Shown here piece by piece: positions 23,928 through 32,775 of a DNA stretch of 64,000 nucleotides. The position numbers and the translations under genes are program-made. The notes beneath the pieces are model-generated. The model searched no databases. It saw only the letters and a program-made list of their open reading frames with translations, and had not been told where the DNA came from. The stretch is from assembly GCF_000282315.2 (NCBI RefSeq), contig NZ_AKJN02000006.1, forward strand, positions 744,001 through 808,000, given 5' to 3'. Source of the DNA: Pseudomonas sp. GM41(2012) (GTDB lineage: Bacteria > Pseudomonadota > Gammaproteobacteria > Pseudomonadales > Pseudomonadaceae). How positions within the stretch are numbered: the stretch's first letter is position 1; every line of letters starts with the position of its first letter.

Positions 23928-26471
23928 TCAATAGGAATAGGTCAGGCGCGCGAACACGCCTTCAGCGTTGTCTTCGCCCAGCACCTTCACGCGATATTGC
24001 AGGGAAAAATCCACATAGGAGCGGGGCGCGTTGTACGCATCTTCGCGAAACCAGTACCGCACGTTGTTACCGATACCAACGCCGCCGGCCTTGCCCGATG
24101 ACGAGTCCGTGCTGCCGTCGGCAGCGGTTTCGCTGTTCATCTTCGAGTCGTAGTCGAACGCGGCCACCACATGAGGGAACGTCACCCAGCGCGAGCCCGC
24201 GCCGCCGATGGCGTAGCTGCGACCCACCTGCCATTCGCTGTTGAAGTAGTTGCGCGAGTCGTTGACGTAATGTCCGGCTTCGGCGAACAACTGCGAGGTC
24301 CACCAGCTGTCAGCATCGACCCGCAGATCGGTGCCGATGCTGGAGCCGTAGCCCAGGCGCAGCAACCAGTCACCGTCGACGTCCGACGAACCCAACGGGA
24401 AGGTGCGCTCGACGGCGGCCATCACGTTCAGCGAGGTGAACGGTTTGACTCGCACACCCACGGCGCCTTGCAAGGCGTCGAATCCGGTATCCGAATCGCC
24501 GTTTTTGCTCCACAAGGTGTCGGTGACCCGTCCGTAGAGTTCGACAAACCGTGCGTTGCGGTAGCCCAAGGGACGCCAGGAAAGCTCGGTGCTGTTTTGC
24601 ACATTGTCATTGCTGCTACTGCCGCCGCTCGGTGCTGAACTCAAGCCGCTGCTGGTACTGTTGCCGCGATAACTGGTGGTGTTGGTCAAGCCCCAGGTGC
24701 GCGACACATCGGCCACGGCGCGGCGGGTGTCGAACAGCTGCTGCTCGGACATGTCGAGTTCACTGGCGTTTTTCGCGTCGATGACTCGCTTGAAGTAGGT
24801 GACAGCTTGCTCGTCGTCATTGACCCGCATGGCGTTATAGGCCGCATCCTGCGTGGCTGTCGGCGTGAGGCGGGTGTCGGCATCGGCCTTGCGGAACGAA
24901 GTGTGGGCACCGTCATCGTCACCGGCCTGGACCGACAGATAGGCGATTTGCAGTTCGCTCATCGATTCGAGTTCGCCGGTATCACGCGCTTGTTGCAGGC
25001 GTTCGCGTGCAGTCCGACGCTGACCGATGGCGGCATACAGACTGGCCTCCTCGTAAGCGGGCAGGCTGCCTGACGCCAAGGCCTGGGTGAAGTCCTTGCG
25101 AGCGCCGGCATCATCACCCGATTGTTGGCGCAGACGACCCCGTTGGGCCAGCAGCCGCGCGTCATCACCGGTGACTTTTAGACCGTCGCTGGCTGCCGCG
25201 ATGGCTTCGGGCACACGTTTCTGATCACTCAGGGCGCTGACCAGCAGTCGGCGGTACGCCGGATTCTGTGGCGCTCGGGCAATGGCTTCATTTGCCAGAG
25301 CGACGGCTGTTCCGGAGTCCTTGCGGGCCAGGGCCGCGTAGGCTTGGCCGGCCATGTCGGTTCCGCCATCACGCTGGTTGCCCGGCCAGATATCACAGAC
25401 CAGGCCGAAGGCCGTTTCCTCACAGTTCAGTGCCGGAGCAGGGAAGTGGGCAATAACGTTCGCGCCGTTGTTTTTCTGCCGCAACGCCAAGCGGGCGTTG
25501 GTGCGTCGGCGGGCTACTTCACCGCCTTCATCGTCGGCCAATGGCTGCAGATGATCGAGCGCTTGTTGAGGCTCGTCATGGGCCAGTGCAGCGTCCGCAG
25601 CGAAGAAACGAATGTCACGGGTTTCTGCTTCAAGCAGGCCATCGATGGCCAGAGCGTGATTCAGGTCAGCCTGGGCGGCCTGGGTTTTACCCTGACGATC
25701 ACGGGCGTAGCTGCGCAGAATCCACGGAGCGATTTCCCCATCGTCTTGCGCCAAAGCGCCTGACGCGGCCTGTTCGGCCCCAGGATAATCCGTGGCCGCG
25801 AGCAGGGCACTGATCAGCAGTTGCTGATTGGCGCCGATTTCCGGAGCCCAGGCGACGGCTTTTCTGGCCTGGTCCACGGCCAGGGACACCTGGCCTTGCT
25901 CCAGGGCACGATAACCTTCAACGGCCAGCGGAGCGGCCAATTGACGACGAATCGCTTCGCGACGCATCAGCAAGGTATCGTCGTCCGGGAACACCACAAG
26001 CGCCTGGGTGGTGGCTTGATCCGCTTCCTGCAAATGCTGCTGGCGCTGCAAGGACTCGATCAGCAGCAATCGATAATCCATGCGTTTGGGCGCTTGGGCG
26101 ATGGCTTTGCGTGACGCTTGGGCAGCCGTGCCGAAGTCATCGCGATCGTAGGCCTTGAACGCCTGGGCCGCGGCGCCGAAGCCTGGGGCCTGACGCGATT
26201 GGGGGTAGCGTTTGGGATGATCACGCAGTTCCTTGTCGCGCTGAGCCAGCACAATCAAGGTGTTCAAACGGGTGATGTCAGCCCGCTGACGCAAGGCTTC
26301 GCGGGCCTTGGCGATGGCCAGGTCGTAATCTTTGCGCTCGTAAGCGCTGTAGGCCTCGTTGGCGGTGACATAGGCCGGGCCGGTCAACGGCAGCGGCAAC
26401 GTCTCGGCAAGAGCAAGCCCGGGTAACAGGCTTAGCCCCGTGGCCATGAGGGTCAGGAAGGGGCGTTTCAT
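23928..26471 (-). CDS. nfrA: NfrA-like outer-membrane TPR porin for polysaccharide export
   Basis: An 847-residue exported protein with a signal peptide ending near GLALAET. Many tetratricopeptide repeats follow (about residues 35-600; one begins AYSAYERKDYDLAIAKAREAL). A Ser/Gly-rich linker precedes a C-terminal beta-barrel of the NfrA_C type (LSWRPLGYRNARFVELYGRV through FARLTYSY, ending in an aromatic). E. coli NfrA is the phage N4 receptor and the proposed export porin of the N4 glycan receptor. The start overlaps the nfrB stop (ATGA), with GGAG 9 bp upstream. Confidence 0.87.
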   Translation of the reverse strand: MKRPFLTLMATGLSLLPGLALAETLPLPLTGPAYVTANEAYSAYERKDYDLAIAKAREALRQRADITRLNTLIVLAQRDKELRDHPKRYPQSRQAPGFGAAAQAFKAYDRDDFGTAAQASRKAIAQAPKRMDYRLLLIESLQRQQHLQEADQATTQALVVFPDDDTLLMRREAIRRQLAAPLAVEGYRALEQGQVSLAVDQARKAVAWAPEIGANQQLLISALLAATDYPGAEQAASGALAQDDGEIAPWILRSYARDRQGKTQAAQADLNHALAIDGLLEAETRDIRFFAADAALAHDEPQQALDHLQPLADDEGGEVARRRTNARLALRQKNNGANVIAHFPAPALNCEETAFGLVCDIWPGNQRDGGTDMAGQAYAALARKDSGTAVALANEAIARAPQNPAYRRLLVSALSDQKRVPEAIAAASDGLKVTGDDARLLAQRGRLRQQSGDDAGARKDFTQALASGSLPAYEEASLYAAIGQRRTARERLQQARDTGELESMSELQIAYLSVQAGDDDGAHTSFRKADADTRLTPTATQDAAYNAMRVNDDEQAVTYFKRVIDAKNASELDMSEQQLFDTRRAVADVSRTWGLTNTTSYRGNSTSSGLSSAPSGGSSSNDNVQNSTELSWRPLGYRNARFVELYGRVTDTLWSKNGDSDTGFDALQGAVGVRVKPFTSLNVMAAVERTFPLGSSDVDGDWLLRLGYGSSIGTDLRVDADSWWTSQLFAEAGHYVNDSRNYFNSEWQVGRSYAIGGAGSRWVTFPHVVAAFDYDSKMNSETAADGSTDSSSGKAGGVGIGNNVRYWFREDAYNAPRSYVDFSLQYRVKVLGEDNAEGVFARLTYSY

Positions 26472-28582
26472 GCCGGAAGCTCCGCAGGGTAGTGGCTGTG
26501 CTGACGCGCCACGGCCTTTTCGATGGTGGAGCGGGGTAGCACGCCGCTGTCGACCAGATAGTCGCCGATGCGTCCGTGACGCTGCGGGCGGTACTGCAGC
26601 ATGGCGCGATTGAATACGTCGCGATCCAGCAGGCCCATTTCGATCAACAAGTCCCCCAGCAGTGGCGCGCGGGCATCCGGCACGGACTGGCCTTGGCGCA
26701 CGTTCAGTTGACGTAACTGCGCGACGATTTCGCTTTCCCGGGCAATCAGTTGCACCGGTTCGCTGCCCAGTGCCTCGCTGACTTGTTGCAGACCTTCGGC
26801 CGGCAACGGGCTGGCCACGGCAAGTTGTGCTCGGCCGTCGGCATTCAAGCCGACCGGCACCACGCGCCAGCGCAGAGCGAATTCATCGTCCAGGGTAGGG
26901 GTTGACGCCTGTGCCTTGTTGGCCACATCGAACACCCGCGGCAGATCGTTCTGGAAGGCGATGGCTTCCGCCAGTGTCTCGTCGTCCAGCCAGCCATTGC
27001 TGAGCAAGATCCGTCCCAATGGCATATGCCGGGTTTTCTGTTCGTCGAGAGCGCTTTGCAGGTCGGTTTCGTTGATCGCCTGCCAGGACAGCAACACGCT
27101 GCCCAACTTGCGCGGTGCGAAGGCAACCAGGTCAGTGGACGGGAAGTCGTGCATGGTTTTGTCCCACACCAGTTTGCGGTTCATTACCTTGCCGACGATG
27201 AACATGCGCCAGGCGCGTGATGCAGCCATGAAGTTGACAAAGTTGCCCACCACCATGCGCGGGATGGACAGCAATCCATGCTGCCAGCCGTATAACACGG
27301 TGGTGAAATAGCAGCGGTGCGCGATACGCCAGGCCAGCGCGATACCGTTGGCCAGCAGCAGGTATTTGATGAAGCCGTTGGTTTCAAACGGCGTCGGGAA
27401 ACTCACATCCCACAGGCCACTCTGGCGCAGGATGAGCAGGCCCAGCAGCTGCACCAGAATCACGTAGGCGATGATGCTGACGAACGCCGTCACCACGCCC
27501 TTGCGGTCACGAAACAACAGATAACGGTTGGCCAGTGAGCCGTTCCAGCCCATTTGCTCCCAGCCTTGCAGGCCGATGCCCAGCGTCCAGCGGGCTTTCT
27601 GGCGGAATGCGGTACGGAATGTGTCGGGAAAGAATTCCCGCACGCACAACGGCATCTTCAGGGTCGATTCGTAAGGTTTGCGAAACCAGGATTTACGCAG
27701 CACGCGAAACTGCACCGGGAAGCGCACAAAGATCGCGTTCATGCCGACCTTGGCCAGGCGTGCGCCGACGTCGTAGTCCTCGGTGAGGCTGTCCGTGTTG
27801 AACGGCTGGTTCTGGGTTTCCCCGGCCAGCACTCGCAGGGCACGGTGGGAGAAACAGGTGCCAACCCCGGCAGACGGCACCGTGTCGGTCATGCTTTCAC
27901 GCACGACCAAATCCTTGCCATGCCATTCGGCGAATTCGTCCATGTAGGTGCCCGCCACCCATTCGTACCAGTTGCGTTCCAGCGAAACCACGGGCAGCTG
28001 AATCATGTCCTTGCGCGGCAGCAAGTAATTGAACAGCCGCAATTCCAGCGGGTGCAGTACGTCTTCGCTGTCGTGCAATACGACGCCGGCGAAGGTCATG
28101 CCGTGGGTTTTCTCGTGCAGGAAGATCGCCTGGATCACCCAGTTCAGGCAGTCGGCCTTGCAGGTCGGCCCGGCATGCGGGACTTCCACGCGATGCAGCT
28201 GCTTGTAGCGCCGACGCATGCGTTCCACTTCATCGATGGTGCGCTGGTCATTGATGTAGGTGCCGACGAAGACGACATAGTTCTGGTAATCCAGGGTTGA
28301 CACCATGTTCTCGATCATCGGTGCGATGACGTCATATTCCAGCCAGGCCGGGACCATGATCGCCAACGGCTGTTCATCCCGGGCCATCAGTTGCTCGGCG
28401 GTCAGCGGCCGATATTTGCGATCCACGGTGAACTTGCGAAACAGGCGGCGAGACCAGTACCACAGGTCAATGAACAAATCGTCCAGGCTGGAGATCAGGA
28501 TCAGCACCGCGATCACGATGGTCGAGATTTCCAGGAAACTGTAGTAGTGGGCCAGCCAATAGGGCCAATAAAGCGACGTCAT
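26468..28582 (-). CDS. nfrB: NfrB-like glycosyltransferase with C-terminal MshEN c-di-GMP domains
   Basis: A 704-residue membrane protein. One N-terminal membrane helix (about 13-33) leads to a GT2 glycosyltransferase domain with DSED at 171-174, TED at 267-269 and RQKARW (QxxRW type) at 327-332. Further membrane helices lie near 363-385 and 405-430. The tail has two MshEN-like units, at about 491-545 (RKLGSVL and PLGRILLSNGWL half-motifs) and about 640-695 (LLGDLLIEMGLL, RIGDYLVDSGVL). MshEN domains bind c-di-GMP. E. coli NfrB is a c-di-GMP-activated synthase using UDP-ManNAc made by WecB, which matches the wecB gene in this cluster. Confidence 0.9.
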   Translation of the reverse strand: MTSLYWPYWLAHYYSFLEISTIVIAVLILISSLDDLFIDLWYWSRRLFRKFTVDRKYRPLTAEQLMARDEQPLAIMVPAWLEYDVIAPMIENMVSTLDYQNYVVFVGTYINDQRTIDEVERMRRRYKQLHRVEVPHAGPTCKADCLNWVIQAIFLHEKTHGMTFAGVVLHDSEDVLHPLELRLFNYLLPRKDMIQLPVVSLERNWYEWVAGTYMDEFAEWHGKDLVVRESMTDTVPSAGVGTCFSHRALRVLAGETQNQPFNTDSLTEDYDVGARLAKVGMNAIFVRFPVQFRVLRKSWFRKPYESTLKMPLCVREFFPDTFRTAFRQKARWTLGIGLQGWEQMGWNGSLANRYLLFRDRKGVVTAFVSIIAYVILVQLLGLLILRQSGLWDVSFPTPFETNGFIKYLLLANGIALAWRIAHRCYFTTVLYGWQHGLLSIPRMVVGNFVNFMAASRAWRMFIVGKVMNRKLVWDKTMHDFPSTDLVAFAPRKLGSVLLSWQAINETDLQSALDEQKTRHMPLGRILLSNGWLDDETLAEAIAFQNDLPRVFDVANKAQASTPTLDDEFALRWRVVPVGLNADGRAQLAVASPLPAEGLQQVSEALGSEPVQLIARESEIVAQLRQLNVRQGQSVPDARAPLLGDLLIEMGLLDRDVFNRAMLQYRPQRHGRIGDYLVDSGVLPRSTIEKAVARQHSHYPAELPA

Positions 28583-28594
28583 CGAAAGGTTCCG

Positions 28595-30808
28595 TTACTG
28601 GCGATTGCGACGGGCGTTACGGCCGGCCAGCAACAGGATGAGGACCAACAGGATTCCACCCGGAATCAGCCACAGCAGCGACGGCTTGCGCCAGGCGTCC
28701 AGGCCCTTGGGTTCTTCGTTGTCGATCAGTTGGCTGCCACTCGGGTCCTGGGTGTCGAAGGTGGTCAGTGCACCGTTGTCACCGAGGATGGCCACGTCGC
28801 CGCGGGTCAGCAGAATCTGCCTGGCAAAGCGGGGCGCGTCATCGCCCAGGGCGCGATAGACCAGACCGTGCTGGCCGCCGGCATCCACCACTTGCAACGA
28901 GGCCAGGTGGTTGAGGGGATGCACGTCCAGCAACACCTGATCTTTGTGATTGATGAGCAGGCGACCCTGCTCATCAACCTGCACCGACTCTTTGCTGTCC
29001 TTGATCGGCAGCTCGAAGGCGAGGAAGGCTTTGTCCGGTACGACCAAGGCTTTCGGGTCGGCACTGACGTTCAGTTGCGCCCGCAGCGGCGAAACACCAG
29101 CGGCGTCAGCCACCGAAATCACGTGTGGCAAGCTGCTCGCCGGATGCTCGAGGTAGGCCTGTGGCACGAGGATTTGCGCGTCCATGGCAAAGCGCGCAGC
29201 CATGCCGGAGAAGTCATCACCCAGGGCAGTTTTATCCAGCACGATGTGGCTGGTCGGTAGCACCGAGACCGGGAAGGCCTGTGGCGTTTCCAGGCAACGA
29301 TCACTGACCGGCTGACGCTGGAACGACACACGCAAAACGTTCTTCGAACCCAGGGCGTAACGCGGGATACGTGCTTCGATGCGTTGCTGTTCACCGTTGG
29401 CCACGAGCTGTTGTGCGCCAATCAGGTAATCGTTGAGAAACAGCGAGGCCACCGGCGCGGTGTCCGAGGCACCGGGTGCGGCAGACACATCGACTACCGC
29501 CTTCACCGGCAGACGACCGTCGTAAGCCACGCTGCCCAGAGGGAACGAGGTGCTCCAGTCGGATTTGGCCAGCACGTCAATGGCACCGGGGTTTCCGCCC
29601 AGGCGCGACAAGGCCACACGACCGTCCGCGCTCAATGGCATTTGTGCTTCGCTGACCGTCAATTGGCGGCTGCGTGCCAGTGCGTTCCAGGCCGTGCTGA
29701 ACAGGGCCAGCGCCTTACCAGTTGCTTGCGGTGCGATCATCAGCACCGGGCGGGTGCCCAGCAATGCCAGGCGCACGTTGTCAGTACCGGTGGCGGCCAG
29801 ACCTGCATTGATATGCCGCTCACGCCATTGCGTGAAGGCGTTGGCGGCTGTGGAGTCGAGGCCTTGAACCTGGCTCTGCAGCGCGTCCAGCGATTCGTTG
29901 ACGGCTTTGAGCAGTTGCGGGTCGTTGATTGCCAGATCCGCCTGGACGTTCGGCGTTTGCCCCAACATCAACAGCGCACCGATTTGCGCCGGGTTGGCCA
30001 GAACCTGCGGGCCTTTGCCATTGAGGCTGGCGAACGCTGGAATAGCCAGCAGTTCGGCCGGGATGCGCAGGCTGGTCAGGTCGACTGTGTCCTGTACGGC
30101 GGGGAAGGGCAGAACGCGGCTGTGTTTGCCAATCCGCTCCAGTGCGACACCGAGACGCCAGGCCGCATCGTAGCTGTCGGCGGACAAGGTGCCCGGCGCG
30201 ACCATGATTCCCGGCTTGCCGGGCAATGCCGTCCAGGCGGCGCCGACGTCCTGTAACTGGCTGGCGTCGTAGCTGTAATTGAGGCGGGTGTCCGGTTCGA
30301 TACGCAATACATTGCCGATCGCGCGTTCGTCTTCGCACAGCACACGGGACACGATTGACGACCAGGCAACTCCGAGGCGCAACGAGCCGTTTTCGCGCGC
30401 TTTCTTATCCACGCCGAGCGTGACGCTGGCGTCGCCCTGGGGTTCGCTGAGCCCTTGTGCGCGCACCGGATAACCGTCCAGCGACAACAGCAGCGTGTTG
30501 CGACCGCCTTCGCCATTCAGGTAGCTGGCGTCGAAATTCAGTGTGGCATCCGTCAGCGGCACGCCCGCCGGCACGGGCAGATACAGCTCGCGTCGGGCGT
30601 CGGTGGAGCCGAGGATGATCGGTGCATCGATCCCCAGATCGCTCAAGCGGATCTCACGCTCCTGGCGCGTGTCGGCGTTGAGTCGGTTGATCGCCTGGGT
30701 GAGCGGGCTGTCCGCGGCCAGAGCAAAGGTCGGCATGAGCGCGAGCAGGCTCACGCCACAGGCAAAGGCGCTGAGCGCACCCGTATGGATGGCAACGGAA
30801 GACTTCAT
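28595..30808 (-). CDS. BcsB-like periplasmic cellulose-synthase-type subunit
   Basis: A 737-residue protein with a signal peptide (to about residue 32), a large BcsB-type periplasmic region of beta-sandwich modules, and one C-terminal membrane helix (LLWLIPGGILLVLILLLAG) with a basic tail. BcsB anchors and guides cellulose through the periplasm beside BcsA. Here no BcsA, BcsZ or BcsC is present; the synthase partner is the NfrB-like protein 12 bp downstream. A BcsB-type guide used with an NfrB-type synthase is the unusual feature of this operon. Confidence 0.87.
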   Translation of the reverse strand: MKSSVAIHTGALSAFACGVSLLALMPTFALAADSPLTQAINRLNADTRQEREIRLSDLGIDAPIILGSTDARRELYLPVPAGVPLTDATLNFDASYLNGEGGRNTLLLSLDGYPVRAQGLSEPQGDASVTLGVDKKARENGSLRLGVAWSSIVSRVLCEDERAIGNVLRIEPDTRLNYSYDASQLQDVGAAWTALPGKPGIMVAPGTLSADSYDAAWRLGVALERIGKHSRVLPFPAVQDTVDLTSLRIPAELLAIPAFASLNGKGPQVLANPAQIGALLMLGQTPNVQADLAINDPQLLKAVNESLDALQSQVQGLDSTAANAFTQWRERHINAGLAATGTDNVRLALLGTRPVLMIAPQATGKALALFSTAWNALARSRQLTVSEAQMPLSADGRVALSRLGGNPGAIDVLAKSDWSTSFPLGSVAYDGRLPVKAVVDVSAAPGASDTAPVASLFLNDYLIGAQQLVANGEQQRIEARIPRYALGSKNVLRVSFQRQPVSDRCLETPQAFPVSVLPTSHIVLDKTALGDDFSGMAARFAMDAQILVPQAYLEHPASSLPHVISVADAAGVSPLRAQLNVSADPKALVVPDKAFLAFELPIKDSKESVQVDEQGRLLINHKDQVLLDVHPLNHLASLQVVDAGGQHGLVYRALGDDAPRFARQILLTRGDVAILGDNGALTTFDTQDPSGSQLIDNEEPKGLDAWRKPSLLWLIPGGILLVLILLLAGRNARRNRQ

Positions 30809-30849
30809 TCAGGTAGATCTCGAGCTGATAAGGGGATGAGCGGTTTGGT

Positions 30850-32160
30850 TTATAAAGATGTGAAAGCCGGGAGACTTTTCTCGGGTACAGGTAGCCCTGA
30901 CAGGTGGTGCTGGAACTTGGGCAATCGCACCCCAGTCACGACGAAATCATCGACCGGGCGCCCCATCAGGGCATCGACGATGCGCGCACTGGCCTTGCCA
31001 TCGCCGTAAGGGTTGGCCGCCTGGGAGCATCGGCGCCAAAGCAGGTCGTCATCGAACAGTGCGTTGACGCCAGCGATGATCGAGTCCGGCGAGGTGCCGA
31101 CCAGGCGAACCGTGCCCGCGGCGACAGCTTCGGGGCGTTCAGTCACATCGCGCATGACCAGCACCGGTTTGCCCAGCGACGGCGCTTCTTCCTGCACGCC
31201 ACCGGAGTCGGTGAGGATCACATGCGCACGTTGCATCAGGCGTACGAAGGCCAGGTAGTCCAGCGGCTTGATCAAGTGCACGTTGGGCAGATCGCCCAGC
31301 TGCTCGGTGACCGGGCCCATGACATTGGGATTCAAGTGCACCGGATAGACGATCTGGATGTCCGTGCGCCGGGCCAGATGGCTCAGGGCCTTGCAGATAT
31401 CCAGGAAGCCTTCGCCGAAGTTTTCCCGGCGATGCCCGGTTACCAGCAGAACTTTGCGGCCGGTTTTCAGGAACGAGAACTGTTGGTCCAGGCTAGCCCG
31501 CAGGTCTGTGTCTTGCTCAATGCGCCGCGCTGTCATCTGCAAAGCGTCAATCACCGTATTGCCGGTCACGAAGGCGCGACCTTGAAGGCGTTCGTCGAGC
31601 AGGTTTTGGCGCGATTCGTGGGTCGGCGCAAACAGCATGTCCGCACTGAGGTCGATGCAGCGGCGGTTCATTTCTTCCGGCCAAGGGCTGTAGATATCGC
31701 CGGTTCGCAGTCCAGCTTCGACGTGACCGACCGGGATGCGTCGATGGAACGCAGCCATTGAGGCAACCATGGCCGAAGTGGTGTCGCCGTGTACCAGCAC
31801 CCGGTCCGGGCGGGTCATTTCCAGCACGGGGTCAATCGCCCCGTAAAGCGCCGCGGTCAACGAGTTGAGCGACTGGTGCGGCGTCATCACATCGAGGGTG
31901 TGATCGGCCTCGAGGTCGAACAGATCCAGCACCTGTTTAAGCATGCTTTGATGTTGGCCGGTGATGCATATCTGCGAATGAATGCCTGGTTCCGCAGCGA
32001 GGGCTTTGACTAAAGGCGCCATCTTGATGGCTTCTGGACGGGTACCGAAGATCGAAAGGATTTTAATCCTTGAATGATGGCGAACGATGATGTCTTCCTT
32101 GCGCAGTTTTAGTGCGCCGCACAACAACGGCTCAAGTTTTATTGAACTTGAGTACGCCAT
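30850..32160 (-). CDS. wecB: UDP-N-acetylglucosamine 2-epimerase (non-hydrolysing)
   Basis: A WecB/MnaA-family enzyme of up to 436 residues that interconverts UDP-GlcNAc and UDP-ManNAc. Signatures are LSIFGTRPEAIKMAPLV, VLVHGDTTSAM, GHVEAGLRTGD, VTGHRRENFGEG and ILTDSGGVQEEAPSLGKPVLVMRD. The ATG at 32160 lacks a clear ribosome site and gives about 25 residues more than the family norm, so the true start may lie inside. An AAGGAAG site is at the equivalent of residues 20-22, but no ATG follows it closely. First gene of the cluster; it should supply UDP-ManNAc to NfrB. Confidence 0.93.
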   Translation of the reverse strand: MAYSSSIKLEPLLCGALKLRKEDIIVRHHSRIKILSIFGTRPEAIKMAPLVKALAAEPGIHSQICITGQHQSMLKQVLDLFDLEADHTLDVMTPHQSLNSLTAALYGAIDPVLEMTRPDRVLVHGDTTSAMVASMAAFHRRIPVGHVEAGLRTGDIYSPWPEEMNRRCIDLSADMLFAPTHESRQNLLDERLQGRAFVTGNTVIDALQMTARRIEQDTDLRASLDQQFSFLKTGRKVLLVTGHRRENFGEGFLDICKALSHLARRTDIQIVYPVHLNPNVMGPVTEQLGDLPNVHLIKPLDYLAFVRLMQRAHVILTDSGGVQEEAPSLGKPVLVMRDVTERPEAVAAGTVRLVGTSPDSIIAGVNALFDDDLLWRRCSQAANPYGDGKASARIVDALMGRPVDDFVVTGVRLPKFQHHLSGLPVPEKSLPAFTSL

Positions 32161-32775
32161 CGTTATTTGAATTTAGTAAAGACCGGGGTAGTCAGCGTGA
32201 GATCTGATGCTCACTTTATGTGAGGTGGTGCGTTGCCCAAGAACCCGGAACCGGCCGAATTATTAGCATTGATGGCGAATATTTCAAAGCGTTATATGTG
32301 CAATTTGTTTTAATTATTAACGTTTGAAACTTTTATGTTCTCGGTTGGTCTTGTTTAGTTTTTGATGATTTTAAGAAGGTTTCTTCCGACTACTACTCTG
32401 CATTTAACTCATTGTTTTTTATGGCTATTATCTATTTTATCTCCATTCATCAGCTTGAATGAATTATTCATTCGCTATAACGGTCGTGATCAATGCGTTT
32501 ACCGTCTGGTTTTCTAACGTGAGGGTTATGATAGTCACTGAACTGACGCCTGTAAATTGTCACGATGCAATAAGTGTTATTTCGGACTAACAAATGAACT
32601 TTTCCTCCGCCTTCAATTATTGATAAGTCCTCCGCCTATATTGGTGAGGCAGGTTTCGCGCCGTACCACGACCCACCCATGATGACGGCGGCCGCCAACA
32701 TTCCTGCACCGGATAGTTGATGCGCAGCGGATTTCGTCGTTTGAGGTGCGGCCAATCCATGGCCATGCTTCAACT
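32161..32775. other. AT-rich regulatory region upstream of the exopolysaccharide operon
   Basis: A 615-bp stretch without a supported gene, clearly richer in A and T than its surroundings, especially 32280-32600. The promoter(s) of the minus-strand exopolysaccharide operon should lie here. No operator was identified with confidence. Confidence 0.5.

Noticed and set aside
30904..31761. A 285-codon plus-strand frame opposite wecB
   Set aside because: Antisense shadow of a strongly supported epimerase gene.
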